Below the pieces are notes generated by a model, which ran no database searches, was not told the origin of the DNA, and saw nothing but the letters and a program-made list of their open reading frames with translations. A stretch of 60,501 nt of DNA from an uncultured Devosia sp. (lineage in GTDB: Bacteria; Pseudomonadota; Alphaproteobacteria; Rhizobiales; Devosiaceae). Positions 41,545 through 50,060 of this stretch are shown piece by piece. Each line of letters opens with the position of its first letter. The first letter of the stretch is position 1. The DNA lies in the NCBI RefSeq assembly GCF_913055165.1, contig NZ_CAJXJS010000022.1, positions 1 through 60,501 on the forward strand, written 5' to 3'. The position numbers and the translations under genes are program-made.

Positions 41545-41560
41545 ATGTATGCGCATACAT
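41545..41560. promoter_or_regulatory. Primary LacI-type operator candidate
   Basis: ATGTATGCGCATACAT is a perfect 16-bp palindrome with the central CG typical of LacI-family operators. It ends 18 bp before the dehydratase ATG, where a bound repressor would block transcription. The divergent LacI gene is the obvious source of the repressor. Confidence 0.65.
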
Positions 41561-41578
41561 AGCTTAATGGAGGTGCAT

Positions 41579-43321
41579 ATGGTTGAGGGTGTCCGCAAAG
41601 ATGTTGCCCGGTTGCGATCTGCGCGCTGGTTCGCACCCGATGACCTGCGCAGCTTTGGGCACCGGTCCCGCTTGATGCAGCTGGGTTTCTCGGAGGCTGA
41701 CTTCATGGGCAAGCCTGTGATCGGCATCCTCAATACCTGGTCAGAACTCAATTCCTGTCACAGCCATTTTCCGGAACGGGCCGCATCCGTGAAACGTGGC
41801 GTGCTGCAGGCTGGCGGGTTTCCGGTGGAACTCCCGACCCTCTCGGTCGACGAGAGTTTCACCAAGCCGACCTCCATGCTCTATCGCAACATGCTTGCCA
41901 TGGAAGCGGAGGAGATGATCCGCTCACACCCGCTCGATGGCGTTGTGTTGATGGGCGGTTGTGACAAGACCACGCCGGGTCTGGTGATGGGTGGGCTGAC
42001 TGCAGGTCTGCCGATGATCTATCTTCCTGCCGGAGCGATGCTGCGCGGAAATTATGCCGGTCAGGCGCTGGGTTCGGGCTCCGACGCCTGGAAATACTGG
42101 GACGAACGCCTGGCGGGCAATGTCAGCGACGAACAATGGCAGGGGCTGCAAGGCGGCATTGCCCGTTCCGCCGGGGTTTGCATGACCATGGGCACCGCCT
42201 CGACCATGACGGCAATCGCCGATGCGCTGGGCCTGACTTTGCCCGGCGCCTCCTCTATTCCGGCCGTGGACTCGGCCCATAGCCGCATGGCGTCCGATTG
42301 CGGCCGACGCATTGTCGACATGGTCTGGGAAGACCTGACACCGGACCGGATTGTGACAGCAGCTGCCGTCCGCAATGCGGCAATAGTCGCCATGGCCACC
42401 GGCTGTTCGACCAATGCGGTCGTCCACCTGATTGCCATGGCCCGACGCGCTGGTGTTGAACTCACCCTTGATGATCTGGATGCCCTGGGACGCAGCACAC
42501 CGCTGCTCGCCAATGTCCGGCCTTCAGGCAAAGGCTATCTGATGGAGGATTTCTATTTTGCCGGAGGCCTTTTGGCGCTGGAGCAGCAGCTCGCCGACCG
42601 GCTCGATACCCGGGCCCTTACCGTCAATGGGCATACCCTGGGGCAGAACATCAAATCGGCCGTTGTCTACAATGACGACGTCATCAGGCCGCTGTCCAAT
42701 CCAGTCTATCATGAAGGCTCGGTTGCCGTATTGTGCGGCAACCTCTGTCCGGATGGGGCCATCATCAAACCGGCCGCCTGCGATCCAAAATTTTACACGC
42801 ATCAAGGCCCCGCACTGGTCTTCGACTCCTATCCCGAGATGAAACGGGCGATTGATGATGAAGACCTCTATGTCACGCCTGATCACGTCCTGGTTCTGCG
42901 CAATGCCGGACCTCAAGGTGGGCCGGGCATGCCGGAATGGGGGATGCTTCCTATTCCCAGGACGCTGATCAGGCAGGGGTATCGCGACATGCTGCGCATC
43001 TCTGATGCGCGCATGTCGGGCACCTCCTATGGGGCCTGCGTCTTGCATGTCGCCCCGGAGAGCTTCGTGGGAGGCCCCCTGGCACTTCTGCAGACCGGAG
43101 ACATAGTGCGGCTCGATCTGCCTAATCGACGGCTCGACATGCTGGTTGCCGAGGAAGAGATCGAACGCCGCCGTGCCGCCTGGTCGCCTCCGGCTCCTCG
43201 TTTCGAGCGGGGCTGGGGTTGGTTGTACTCCAGGCACGTGACGCAAGCTGACAAGGGCTGCGACTTCGATTTCCTCGAACGCGATTTCGGACGGGCTGCC
43301 GGCGAACCGGACATATATTAG
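41579..43321 (+). CDS. IlvD/Edd-family sugar-acid dehydratase
   Basis: A 580-residue dehydratase of the IlvD/Edd family, close in form and length to L-arabinonate or D-xylonate dehydratases, which make 2-keto-3-deoxy acids. The Fe-S cysteines are present in NSCHSHF, MGGCDKTTPG and ATGCSTNAVVHL. The C-terminal swivelling domain contains SGTSYGACVLHVAPESFVGGPLALLQTGD. A role in branched-chain amino acid synthesis is unlikely given its operon partners. ATG at 41579 follows GGAGG at five bases; a frame beginning at 41549 overlaps the operator. Confidence 0.88.
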   Translation: MVEGVRKDVARLRSARWFAPDDLRSFGHRSRLMQLGFSEADFMGKPVIGILNTWSELNSCHSHFPERAASVKRGVLQAGGFPVELPTLSVDESFTKPTSMLYRNMLAMEAEEMIRSHPLDGVVLMGGCDKTTPGLVMGGLTAGLPMIYLPAGAMLRGNYAGQALGSGSDAWKYWDERLAGNVSDEQWQGLQGGIARSAGVCMTMGTASTMTAIADALGLTLPGASSIPAVDSAHSRMASDCGRRIVDMVWEDLTPDRIVTAAAVRNAAIVAMATGCSTNAVVHLIAMARRAGVELTLDDLDALGRSTPLLANVRPSGKGYLMEDFYFAGGLLALEQQLADRLDTRALTVNGHTLGQNIKSAVVYNDDVIRPLSNPVYHEGSVAVLCGNLCPDGAIIKPAACDPKFYTHQGPALVFDSYPEMKRAIDDEDLYVTPDHVLVLRNAGPQGGPGMPEWGMLPIPRTLIRQGYRDMLRISDARMSGTSYGACVLHVAPESFVGGPLALLQTGDIVRLDLPNRRLDMLVAEEEIERRRAAWSPPAPRFERGWGWLYSRHVTQADKGCDFDFLERDFGRAAGEPDIY

Positions 43322-43336
43322 GAAAGGCCAGGACTA

Positions 43337-44236
43337 ATGGCTCTCTCTCTGGACGAAGCGCTCCGCGGCATTTCTGGTATTCTCGTCACGCCGTTCGATG
43401 ACAACGGCAATGTCGCGCCGTCAAAGCTCAAGCCAATTCTGGACCGAGCCCTTGGCGCGGGCCTGCACATGCCGGTGATCAACGGCAATACCGGTGAATT
43501 CTATGCGCTGACCATCGATGAGGCCTCGATCATGGTGGAGGCTGTAGTCGAACTGGTTGATAAGAGGGCTCCTGTGTTGGCCGGTGTTGGGCGAGGTATC
43601 AGGGATGCCATCGTGCTGGCGAAAACATCTGCGGCAGCTGGCGCGACGGCGCTCATGGTGCACCAGCCGCCGGACCCCTTCGTTTCACCCCGAGGAATCG
43701 TGGATTATCTCAAGGCCATAGCCGACGCTTCTGATGGCCTGCCCATGATGCTCTATCTGCGCAACGACGCCATCGGGACCGGGGCGATCGCCGATCTCTG
43801 TGCGGTGCCGCAGGTCAAGGGCGTCAAATGGGCGACGCCCAATCCGCTCAGGCTCGCCGAGGCGAAGGCTGCATGCAGTCCCGATATCGTTTGGGTCGGC
43901 GGCCTGGCCGAGATATGGGCACCGGTCTTCTATGCCGTTGGTGCGCGTGGCTTCACCTCGGGCCTCATCAATGTTTGGCCAGAGCGGTCCGTTGCAATTC
44001 ATGCGGCGCTTGAGGCCGGCGACTATGCTGCGGCCAACGTGCTTATCAATGAGATGAAGGCCTTTGAGGAGATCCGGGCCGAGGAAATGAGCGGCACCAA
44101 TGTCACCGGCGTGAAAGCCGCCTTGCAGGCGCTTGGCCGCGATTGCGGCCCCACCCGGCCACCTTCGGCCTGGCCCCTGGCGCCGGCGCAGCAGCTCAAG
44201 CTCGATCGGTTCATTGCCCAGAACGGGCTGGATTAA
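43337..44236 (+). CDS. Dihydrodipicolinate synthase-family lyase
   Basis: A 299-residue TIM-barrel protein of the DHDPS/N-acetylneuraminate lyase family. The motif VINGNTGEFYAL near residue 47 and the Schiff-base lysine in VKGVKWATPNP (about 160) are visible, with the tyrosine region LMMLYLRN-like (PMMLYLRND). With the dehydratase upstream it probably acts on a 2-keto-3-deoxy sugar acid, either as aldolase or as dehydratase (as in keto-deoxy-arabinonate or -glucarate pathways). It is 15 bp from the dehydratase stop and 12 bp from the next gene. Confidence 0.86.
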   Translation: MALSLDEALRGISGILVTPFDDNGNVAPSKLKPILDRALGAGLHMPVINGNTGEFYALTIDEASIMVEAVVELVDKRAPVLAGVGRGIRDAIVLAKTSAAAGATALMVHQPPDPFVSPRGIVDYLKAIADASDGLPMMLYLRNDAIGTGAIADLCAVPQVKGVKWATPNPLRLAEAKAACSPDIVWVGGLAEIWAPVFYAVGARGFTSGLINVWPERSVAIHAALEAGDYAAANVLINEMKAFEEIRAEEMSGTNVTGVKAALQALGRDCGPTRPPSAWPLAPAQQLKLDRFIAQNGLD

Positions 44237-44248
44237 AGGAGTACGCAA

Positions 44249-44959
44249 ATGGACGCCTCAGTGCGGGCCAAGCTTATGAGAGTCTCGGTTGCGACATTGG
44301 CGACGGCGTTGTTCAAGCGCGGCCTGCGCAATCAGGTCATTCAGGGGGTCCATCCCGTCAGCGCCAAGGGCGTCAACATGGTCGGTCCCGCCTTTACTTT
44401 GCGCTACATCCCGGCCCGCGAGGATCGCAACCAGTTGTCGGTGTTCCGCAATCCCGAACACCCACAACGCGTAGCGGTGGAAACCTGTCCTGCAGGGCAC
44501 GTGCTTGTTATGGACAGCCGCAAGGATCCTCGCGCGGCCTCAGCTGGTGACATCCTTGTGACGCGATTGATGGTGCGGGGCGTCGCCGGTGTGGTCACTG
44601 ATGGCGGCTTCCGTGATGCAGCCACCATTGGTGCGCTGGATATTCCTGCCTATCACACGCGCCCGTCAAGCCCGACCAATCTCACTCTTCATGAAGCACT
44701 TGACCTCAACGTGCCGATAGGCTGCGGCGATGTCGCCGTATTCCCCGGTGACATAGTTGTTGGAGACGACGATTGCGTCATCGTCATCCCACAATCCATT
44801 GCGGTTGAGGTGGCCGATGAAGCGCTTGAAATGACGGCGTACGAGGACTTTGTGGTCGAAAAGGTCAAGTCGGGCACACCCGTTATCGGCCTTTACCCGA
44901 AGACCAAAGACGCATTCACCGAAGAGTTTGAATCCTGGCGCCGGCGCCATAGCCGTTGA
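44249..44959 (+). CDS. RraA / HMG-aldolase family protein
   Basis: A 236-residue protein of the RraA-like superfamily, which contains RNase E inhibitors and 4-hydroxy-4-methyl-2-oxoglutarate/oxaloacetate aldolases. The core GHVLVMDSRKDPRAASAGDILVTRLMVRGVAGVVTDGGFRDA carries the GDxxxxR...GxVxDGxxRD pattern of a divalent-metal lyase. In this operon a class II aldolase or decarboxylase acting on a keto acid is more likely than RNA turnover control. AAAGGAG precedes the ATG. Confidence 0.84.
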   Translation: MDASVRAKLMRVSVATLATALFKRGLRNQVIQGVHPVSAKGVNMVGPAFTLRYIPAREDRNQLSVFRNPEHPQRVAVETCPAGHVLVMDSRKDPRAASAGDILVTRLMVRGVAGVVTDGGFRDAATIGALDIPAYHTRPSSPTNLTLHEALDLNVPIGCGDVAVFPGDIVVGDDDCVIVIPQSIAVEVADEALEMTAYEDFVVEKVKSGTPVIGLYPKTKDAFTEEFESWRRRHSR

Positions 44960-45128
44960 AGGGCAGTGGGTTGGAAGCGTAGCGGCGCCGGTTCCTCGCG
45001 GGATGACTGGCGCCGGCAGTTGGTTCTGGCACACAAAGCCGATTTCCGACCGCGCGCCAACGCACTTCGATCAGGTAGGTGTGCATCGCCTTAGGGCGGC
45101 GGGTCAAAAGGCGTCAGAACAGCTCGAT

Positions 45129-46022
45129 TTATGGCCAGGCCGCATAGGACCCGCCATCGCGCACCTGGCTCATTGCCGCGCCTAGGCGGTATTGTCTTGG
45201 TGACTTGCCACTCAGCCGCTTGAAGAAGCGGGAAAAATAGGCCGGATCCTCAAAACCGAGATGGGCTGAAATTTCAGCGATTTGCAGGCCCGAATTCTCA
45301 ATCATCTGCCGGGCCTCGGCAAAGAGCCGCGCATGGATCAGCATAAGCGGGGTTTGTCCGGTAGCACGCTGCACCGCGCTGGTCAGCCGGTCGACGCTCA
45401 CCCCCAGATAGCGCGCATAATGGGTTACCGACCAATGGCTGCGCATCTGCTGGTCGACCATGGAGAGAAAATTGCTGACAATGGTGCGAGGGGCTGGACG
45501 GGCAGATGAGGGCGCCAGCTCCGAGGTGCGCCAGAGCAGAAGTGCGACAATGGCCAACTGGTGCCGAACCATTTCCTCCGAACTGGAGGAATTGGCGCGC
45601 AGTTCCTCGGTCATCAAAGTGAAGAGGGTGGCCAGCCGCGCGGCAACGTCGCGCTCTATCCGGGTCCCCAGTTGCGGCCTGGCCGCAAAGCGCCGCATGT
45701 CCTCGGCAATATGGCCGGGCAACGCGATCTGACCCAATGCGGTATCGGACATAGTCAACAATGCCCCGCGCGAGCCCGCCAGCAACATCAGTTCGGCACG
45801 CCGGCTGGCAGGAATCCAGATCAGGTTCGGTGCCTGCAAGGGAACGGCCTCATCGCCGGTTGTCACCGTTCCCGATCCCGCGATCAGCACGAAGACGCAA
45901 TTCTGGCCGCCCGGTAGAGTCCAGCGCGTGGTATCGAGCGTGGTGGCGATCACTTGGCCGTCCAGTTCCCGGGCCAACTCGACCAGCGGGCGCAAGCCGG
46001 AATTGGTATCCGCTCTAGGCAT
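45129..46022 (-). CDS. AraC-family transcriptional regulator
   Basis: A 297-residue regulator with an N-terminal effector domain of the AraC-binding-like type (TTRWTLPGGQNCVFVLIAGSGTVTTGDEAVPLQAPNLIWIP) and a C-terminal AraC HTH (YLGVSVDRLTSAVQRATGQTPLMLIHARLFAEARQMI; LGFEDPAYFSRFFKRLSGKSPRQYR). ATG at 46022 follows GGAGGA; an in-frame ATG at 46064 has none. It is divergent from the ABC importer operon and is its likely regulator. Its C-terminus lies in a 169-bp gap after the RraA-type gene, in which I see only G/C-rich stems. Confidence 0.87.
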   Translation of the reverse strand: MPRADTNSGLRPLVELARELDGQVIATTLDTTRWTLPGGQNCVFVLIAGSGTVTTGDEAVPLQAPNLIWIPASRRAELMLLAGSRGALLTMSDTALGQIALPGHIAEDMRRFAARPQLGTRIERDVAARLATLFTLMTEELRANSSSSEEMVRHQLAIVALLLWRTSELAPSSARPAPRTIVSNFLSMVDQQMRSHWSVTHYARYLGVSVDRLTSAVQRATGQTPLMLIHARLFAEARQMIENSGLQIAEISAHLGFEDPAYFSRFFKRLSGKSPRQYRLGAAMSQVRDGGSYAAWP

Positions 46023-46034
46023 GTGATCCTCCAA

Positions 46035-46065
46035 TTTGCGGTAAAAGTACAAGTTTCTCCGCAAA
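46035..46065. promoter_or_regulatory. Inverted repeat in the AraC/ABC importer promoter
   Basis: TTTGCGG (46035-46041) and CCGCAAA (46059-46065) form an inverted repeat with 17 bases between the arms, 12 bp upstream of the AraC-type gene. AraC proteins often bind direct repeats, so this may instead be an RNA hairpin in the leader or a site for another regulator. Confidence 0.35.
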
Positions 46066-46176
46066 AAGTCTATTCTTGTCGGGGGCCTTTGGCGTGTAGC
46101 GTTCGTTTAGTGGCCGGATAACAACTGAAAAACTCCCGGCACGATCGGCCCGAAACAGGGCCCACAGGAGGAACCC

Positions 46177-47406
46177 ATGACTCTATTTTCCCGCAGGTCC
46201 GCCCTGCGCGCCATAGGTCTTGCCGCGACCCTGCTCGCCAGTGTTGGCGTGGCTGCCGTGTCGGCTCAGGATCGCACATCGGTCAAGATCGGCTATGCCA
46301 TTTCCAAGACCGGCGCCAATGCCGGCGGCGCCGGCATCACCACTCTGCCCAATTACCAGCTCTGGGTGCACGACGTGAACGAGGCTGGTGGTCTCGAACT
46401 GCCCGACGGCACCCGCCTGCCCATCGAAGTGGTGGAGTACGACGACCGCTCGGCCTCAGAGGAAGTGGTGCGTGCCGTTGAGCGCCTGGCCACTCAGGAT
46501 CAGGTCGATTTCATCCTGCCTCCCTGGGGTACTGGTTTCAATCTTGCCGTGGCGCCCCTGTTTGACCGTTTCGGCTATCCGCAGCTCGCAGTCTCGGCCG
46601 TGACTGACAAGGCGCCCGAATTCGTCGAGCGGTGGAAAAAGAGCTTCTGGCTGCTTGGCGGTGGCCACGATTATACCGAGGCCCTGGCCCAGATCCTCAA
46701 CGACCAGAAGGCCGCCGGCACTATTAACAACGACGTTGCCGTCATTTCGGTAGCCGACGGTTTTGGTATCGACCTCATCACCGCCGCCCGCCAGTCCTTT
46801 GCCGACGGCGGCCTCAACATCGTCTATGACGTGACCTATCCGGTGGGCACCACCGACTTCACCCCCATGCTGAACGAAGCAGCCGCTTCTGGCGCCGACA
46901 CCTTCGTCGCCTTCTCCTATCCGCCCGACACATTTGCGCTCACCCAGCAGGCCCAGGTTGCCCAATACAATCCCAAGGTTCTTTATATGGGTGTGGGCGT
47001 GGGATTTCCGGTCTACCAGGCCAATAATGGCGACAAGATCGAAGGCATCATGAGCCTGGGTGGCATCGACCCGAACAATGTGGCGGTGATGGACTATCGG
47101 GCCCGCCACACCGATTTCATCGGCCAGGCGCCGGACTGGTGGGGGTCGGTGGTGACCTATGCGAGCCTGCAGATGCTGCAGGAAGCGATTAGGCGCCAGG
47201 GTCTTGATCGGGAGGCAGTTTCCCAGGAGCTCTCCACCGGCACCTTCGAGACCGTGCTGGGCGAGACCAAGCTCGAGGACAATCAGTTACGCACGCTCTG
47301 GCTTGGTGGTCAGTGGCAGGATGGCGTCTTCGTCGCCGTCGCTCCGGCTGATCGCGAAGGCGCGGTCGCGCCCAGGCTGCCTAAAGCTCCCTGGCCGGCG
47401 CAGTAA
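46177..47406 (+). CDS. Branched-chain-type ABC transporter substrate-binding protein (LivJ-like)
   Basis: A 409-residue periplasmic binding protein with an N-terminal signal peptide (about 1-30; SRRSALRAIGLAATLLASVGVAAVSAQ, with a twin-arginine-like start). The type I PBP fold is recognised by VKIGYAISKTGANAGGAG, DQVDFILPPWGTGFNLAVAPLFDRFGYPQLAV and YPVGTTDFTPMLNEAAASGADTF. The ligand is uncertain: members of this class bind amino acids, urea, and also aromatic acids. Operon partners (aryl-type aldehyde dehydrogenase) point to an aromatic compound. CAGGAGGAA precedes the ATG. Confidence 0.87.
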   Translation: MTLFSRRSALRAIGLAATLLASVGVAAVSAQDRTSVKIGYAISKTGANAGGAGITTLPNYQLWVHDVNEAGGLELPDGTRLPIEVVEYDDRSASEEVVRAVERLATQDQVDFILPPWGTGFNLAVAPLFDRFGYPQLAVSAVTDKAPEFVERWKKSFWLLGGGHDYTEALAQILNDQKAAGTINNDVAVISVADGFGIDLITAARQSFADGGLNIVYDVTYPVGTTDFTPMLNEAAASGADTFVAFSYPPDTFALTQQAQVAQYNPKVLYMGVGVGFPVYQANNGDKIEGIMSLGGIDPNNVAVMDYRARHTDFIGQAPDWWGSVVTYASLQMLQEAIRRQGLDREAVSQELSTGTFETVLGETKLEDNQLRTLWLGGQWQDGVFVAVAPADREGAVAPRLPKAPWPAQ

Positions 47407-47423
47407 CCACTACACGCACCCAA

Positions 47424-47500
47424 CCCTCCCCCTGAAAGGGGGGAGGGAGCCGAATCGGTATGCTCTTTCAGCCCCCTTCTTCAGGGGAGGCCGGAATGAG
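47424..47500. repeat. RIME-like palindromic repeat between livJ- and livH-like genes
   Basis: CCCTCCCCC (47424-47432) pairs with GGGGGAGGG (47439-47447). It is followed by a short CCGA/TCGG stem and a second C/G-run stem (CCCCTTCTTCAGGGG). It resembles the repeats at 543, 20179 and 20263. Sitting right after the binding-protein gene, it could raise the stability of that part of the message, as repeats often do in ABC operons. Confidence 0.55.
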
Positions 47501-47530
47501 GGCACGCCCGGCGGCGGGAGAAAGACAAGA

Positions 47531-48403
47531 ATGATCTCGACACTGATAACGGGGCTGGTTCTGGGGGGCACCTATGCGCTGGTTGCCATGGGACTGACGC
47601 TCCAATACGGCATCTCGCGCATCATGAATCTCGCCTATGGCGAAATCCTGATCTTTGCCGCCTTTGCCGCTTTCCTGCTTTTCTCCACCTTCGGGATCAA
47701 CCCGATCCTGGGCCTCGGCATTGTCCTGCCGGCCGCCTTTGCCTGCGGCTACCTCATCTACGGTGTGATGATGCAGCCCCTGGTCACCCGCTCGAAAAAG
47801 ACCGGTACGCTGGAAGTGGATTCAATCCTGGCCACTTTCGGCCTTCTCTTCGTCATCCAGGGCATCATGCTGGTGACCTTTGGCTCGAACTACACCAGTT
47901 ACAATTTCCTCAATACCGGCATCAATGTGCTGGGCGCCAATGTCGCCGCCAACCGGCTGCTCGCCTTCGCTCTTGCGATCATAATCGGGGCGACCCTGTT
48001 CTTCGTGCTGACCCGCACCCGCTGGGGGACAACCATCCGCGCCATTGCCGTCAACCCCGATGCCGCGCCGTTGGTCGGGATCGACGTCAACCGTACAGCC
48101 CGGTTCGCATTTGCGCTGGGCACCATGCTGGCCGCCTCGGGCGGGGTGATGATCTCCATGTATCAGACTTTCAATGCCTCCATGGGCGTAGTCTTCACCA
48201 TGAAGGCGCTGGTCATCGTCATCATGGGGGGACTCGGCAATCTCATGGGCGCGCTCATCGCCGGGTTGCTGCTGGGCGTCGTCGAAACCCTGGTCGCTAC
48301 CTACGTCGACCCGGGGCTGACACTCGCCGCCACCTATTGCCTCTTCCTCGTGGTGCTTCTGTGGAAGCCTGCGGGCCTGTTCGGAAAGGCTGCCGGACGA
48401 TGA
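47531..48403 (+). CDS. Branched-chain-type ABC transporter permease (LivH-like)
   Basis: A 290-residue inner membrane permease with about eight helices, starting MISTLITGLVLGGTYALVAMGLTLQYGISRIMNLAYGE, the classical LivH opening. The cytoplasmic coupling segment IRAIAVNPDAAPLVGIDVNRTARFAFALG is present. It forms the membrane channel with the next gene product. The ATG at 47531 follows GGGAGA; the frame is open back to 47159, inside the binding-protein gene and the repeat, so the shorter start is right. Confidence 0.9.
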   Translation: MISTLITGLVLGGTYALVAMGLTLQYGISRIMNLAYGEILIFAAFAAFLLFSTFGINPILGLGIVLPAAFACGYLIYGVMMQPLVTRSKKTGTLEVDSILATFGLLFVIQGIMLVTFGSNYTSYNFLNTGINVLGANVAANRLLAFALAIIIGATLFFVLTRTRWGTTIRAIAVNPDAAPLVGIDVNRTARFAFALGTMLAASGGVMISMYQTFNASMGVVFTMKALVIVIMGGLGNLMGALIAGLLLGVVETLVATYVDPGLTLAATYCLFLVVLLWKPAGLFGKAAGR

Positions 48404-49332
48404 CCCGCACCATTCTCGGCTTAATGCTTGCTATCCTGGGCCTCGCGGCCCTGGCCTGGATGCCAACTCAGCTCGGCGCCTATGGCGTCGGCCTATTGCT
48501 GGGCATGACCGGCTACGTCGCGCTGGCCAGCGCCTGGGCGCTGTTCTCGGGGCCGACCCGCTATGTGTCGCTGGCCACGGTCGCCTTTTTCGGCATCGGT
48601 GCCTATACAGTGGCGGTCCTGAGCGAAACCTTGCCCTATTGGGCGGTTCTGCTGGTGGCGGCTGTGATTGGCCTTGCCGTGGCGCTCATCGTCGGGCTGG
48701 CGACCCTCAGGCTCGCCGGCGTCTATTTCGTCATCTTTACCTTTGGCCTGGCCGAACTCATCCGCCAGCTCGTCACCTGGTATGAGGTCAATGTCACCGG
48801 CACTTTGGGTCGCTACATCTTCCTGCCCATAACCGCCGAACAGATCTACTGGCAATTGCTTGCCGTGGCCGCCGGGACCATCGCCATCGGTTGGCTGATT
48901 TCCCGCTCGCGACTGGGCCTGGCCCTCAAGGTTATCGGTGATGACGAGACGGTGGCCGGCCATACCGGCATCAACATTGCCGGGGTGAAACTCGCGCTCT
49001 TTGCGGTGAGCGCTACCATCATCACGCTGGTGGGTGCCATCCAGGCGCCGCGCTGGACCTATGTCGAACCCGCGATCGTCTTTAATCCCACCATCTCCTT
49101 CCTGACGCTGATCATGGCGCTGCTGGGTGGGGCCAACCGGCTCTGGGGCCCGGCGCTGGGGGCGATCCCGCTATTCCTCCTCTTCGAATGGCTCAGCGCC
49201 AATTTCCCCAACCACTATTCGATCATCCTCGGCCTTCTTTTCATTGCCATCGTCTTTGTGGTGCCGCGCGGCGTACTCGCCGGGATCGAGGATGGATGGG
49301 CGCGTCTCAAACGCCGGGGGGAGGCTGCCTGA
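48400..49332 (+). CDS. Branched-chain-type ABC transporter permease (LivM-like)
   Basis: A 310-residue permease with about nine helices. It has GPTRYVSLATVAFFGIGAYTVAVL and VIGDDETVAGHTGINIAGVKLALFAVSA, the EAA-like coupling loop of LivM proteins. It overlaps the livH-like gene by 4 bp (ATGA) and the ATPase gene by 1 bp (TGATG), so the permease-ATPase block is translated as a unit. Confidence 0.9.
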   Translation: MTRTILGLMLAILGLAALAWMPTQLGAYGVGLLLGMTGYVALASAWALFSGPTRYVSLATVAFFGIGAYTVAVLSETLPYWAVLLVAAVIGLAVALIVGLATLRLAGVYFVIFTFGLAELIRQLVTWYEVNVTGTLGRYIFLPITAEQIYWQLLAVAAGTIAIGWLISRSRLGLALKVIGDDETVAGHTGINIAGVKLALFAVSATIITLVGAIQAPRWTYVEPAIVFNPTISFLTLIMALLGGANRLWGPALGAIPLFLLFEWLSANFPNHYSIILGLLFIAIVFVVPRGVLAGIEDGWARLKRRGEAA

Positions 49333-50060
49333 TGACCTCGCTTCTCGACATCCAAAACCTCAGAAAGCAGTTCGGGGGCCTGACCGCCGTCAACGATGTG
49401 AGCTTTTCCATCGCCGAGGGGGAAACCGTCGCACTGCTCGGCCCTAATGGCTCGGGCAAGACCACCGTGCTCAACATGATCTCGGGTGCCCTCGCTCCCA
49501 CTTCCGGCGTAATTGCATTGTCGGGCGAGCACATTGCAGGTCTCGCGCCCAACCGTATCGCCCACAAGGGCGTGGCGCGAACCTTCCAACTGGTGCGTAT
49601 CCTGCCCTCGCTCAGCGTGGCGGAAAATGTCATCGCCGCTCTGGCCTTTCGTCCAAACCACCTCTGGGGACGGGCAGCGGAAGAACGCGCCGAGGAATTG
49701 CTCGCCGAAGTTGGCCTTGGCGGGCGTGGCGGCGAACACGCCAATGACCTGACCTATATCGACCAAAAGCGTATGGAATTGGCGCGTGCGCTGGCGGCCG
49801 AGCCGCGCCTGCTACTCTTGGACGAATGGCTATCCGGGCTCAACCCGACCGAATTGCGCACCGGCATCGACCTGATCACGGCGCTGGGCCAGCGCGGCAT
49901 GACCGTGCTGCTCGTCGAACACATCATGGAGGCGGTGCGGGCATTGTGCAGCCGGACCGTGGTGATGAATGTCGGCACAAAAATCGCTGACGGTCCGACA
50001 GCCGATGTGTTGGCCGACCCAGCCGTGATTTCCGCCTATCTGGGAGAGGGCCATGCTTGA
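49332..50060 (+). CDS. ABC transporter ATP-binding protein (LivG-like)
   Basis: A 242-residue ATPase with Walker A GPNGSGKTT, the LivG-type GVARTFQLVRILPSLSVAENV region and the H-loop LLVEHIM. Two sites are unusual. The ABC signature reads LTYIDQKRME instead of the usual L-S/P-Y-G-Q-Q-R form. Behind Walker B the sequence is LLLLDEWLSGLNPTE, with Trp in place of the usual Pro. In a heterodimer with the intact LivF-like partner, one degenerate ATP site may be tolerated. Its end overlaps the next gene by 8 bp. Confidence 0.9.
   Translation: MTSLLDIQNLRKQFGGLTAVNDVSFSIAEGETVALLGPNGSGKTTVLNMISGALAPTSGVIALSGEHIAGLAPNRIAHKGVARTFQLVRILPSLSVAENVIAALAFRPNHLWGRAAEERAEELLAEVGLGGRGGEHANDLTYIDQKRMELARALAAEPRLLLLDEWLSGLNPTELRTGIDLITALGQRGMTVLLVEHIMEAVRALCSRTVVMNVGTKIADGPTADVLADPAVISAYLGEGHA

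Noticed and set aside
46035..46065. TTTGCGG/CCGCAAA as a terminator
   Set aside because: It lies in a divergent promoter region close to a gene start and lacks a T-tract, so it is listed only as a weak regulatory candidate.
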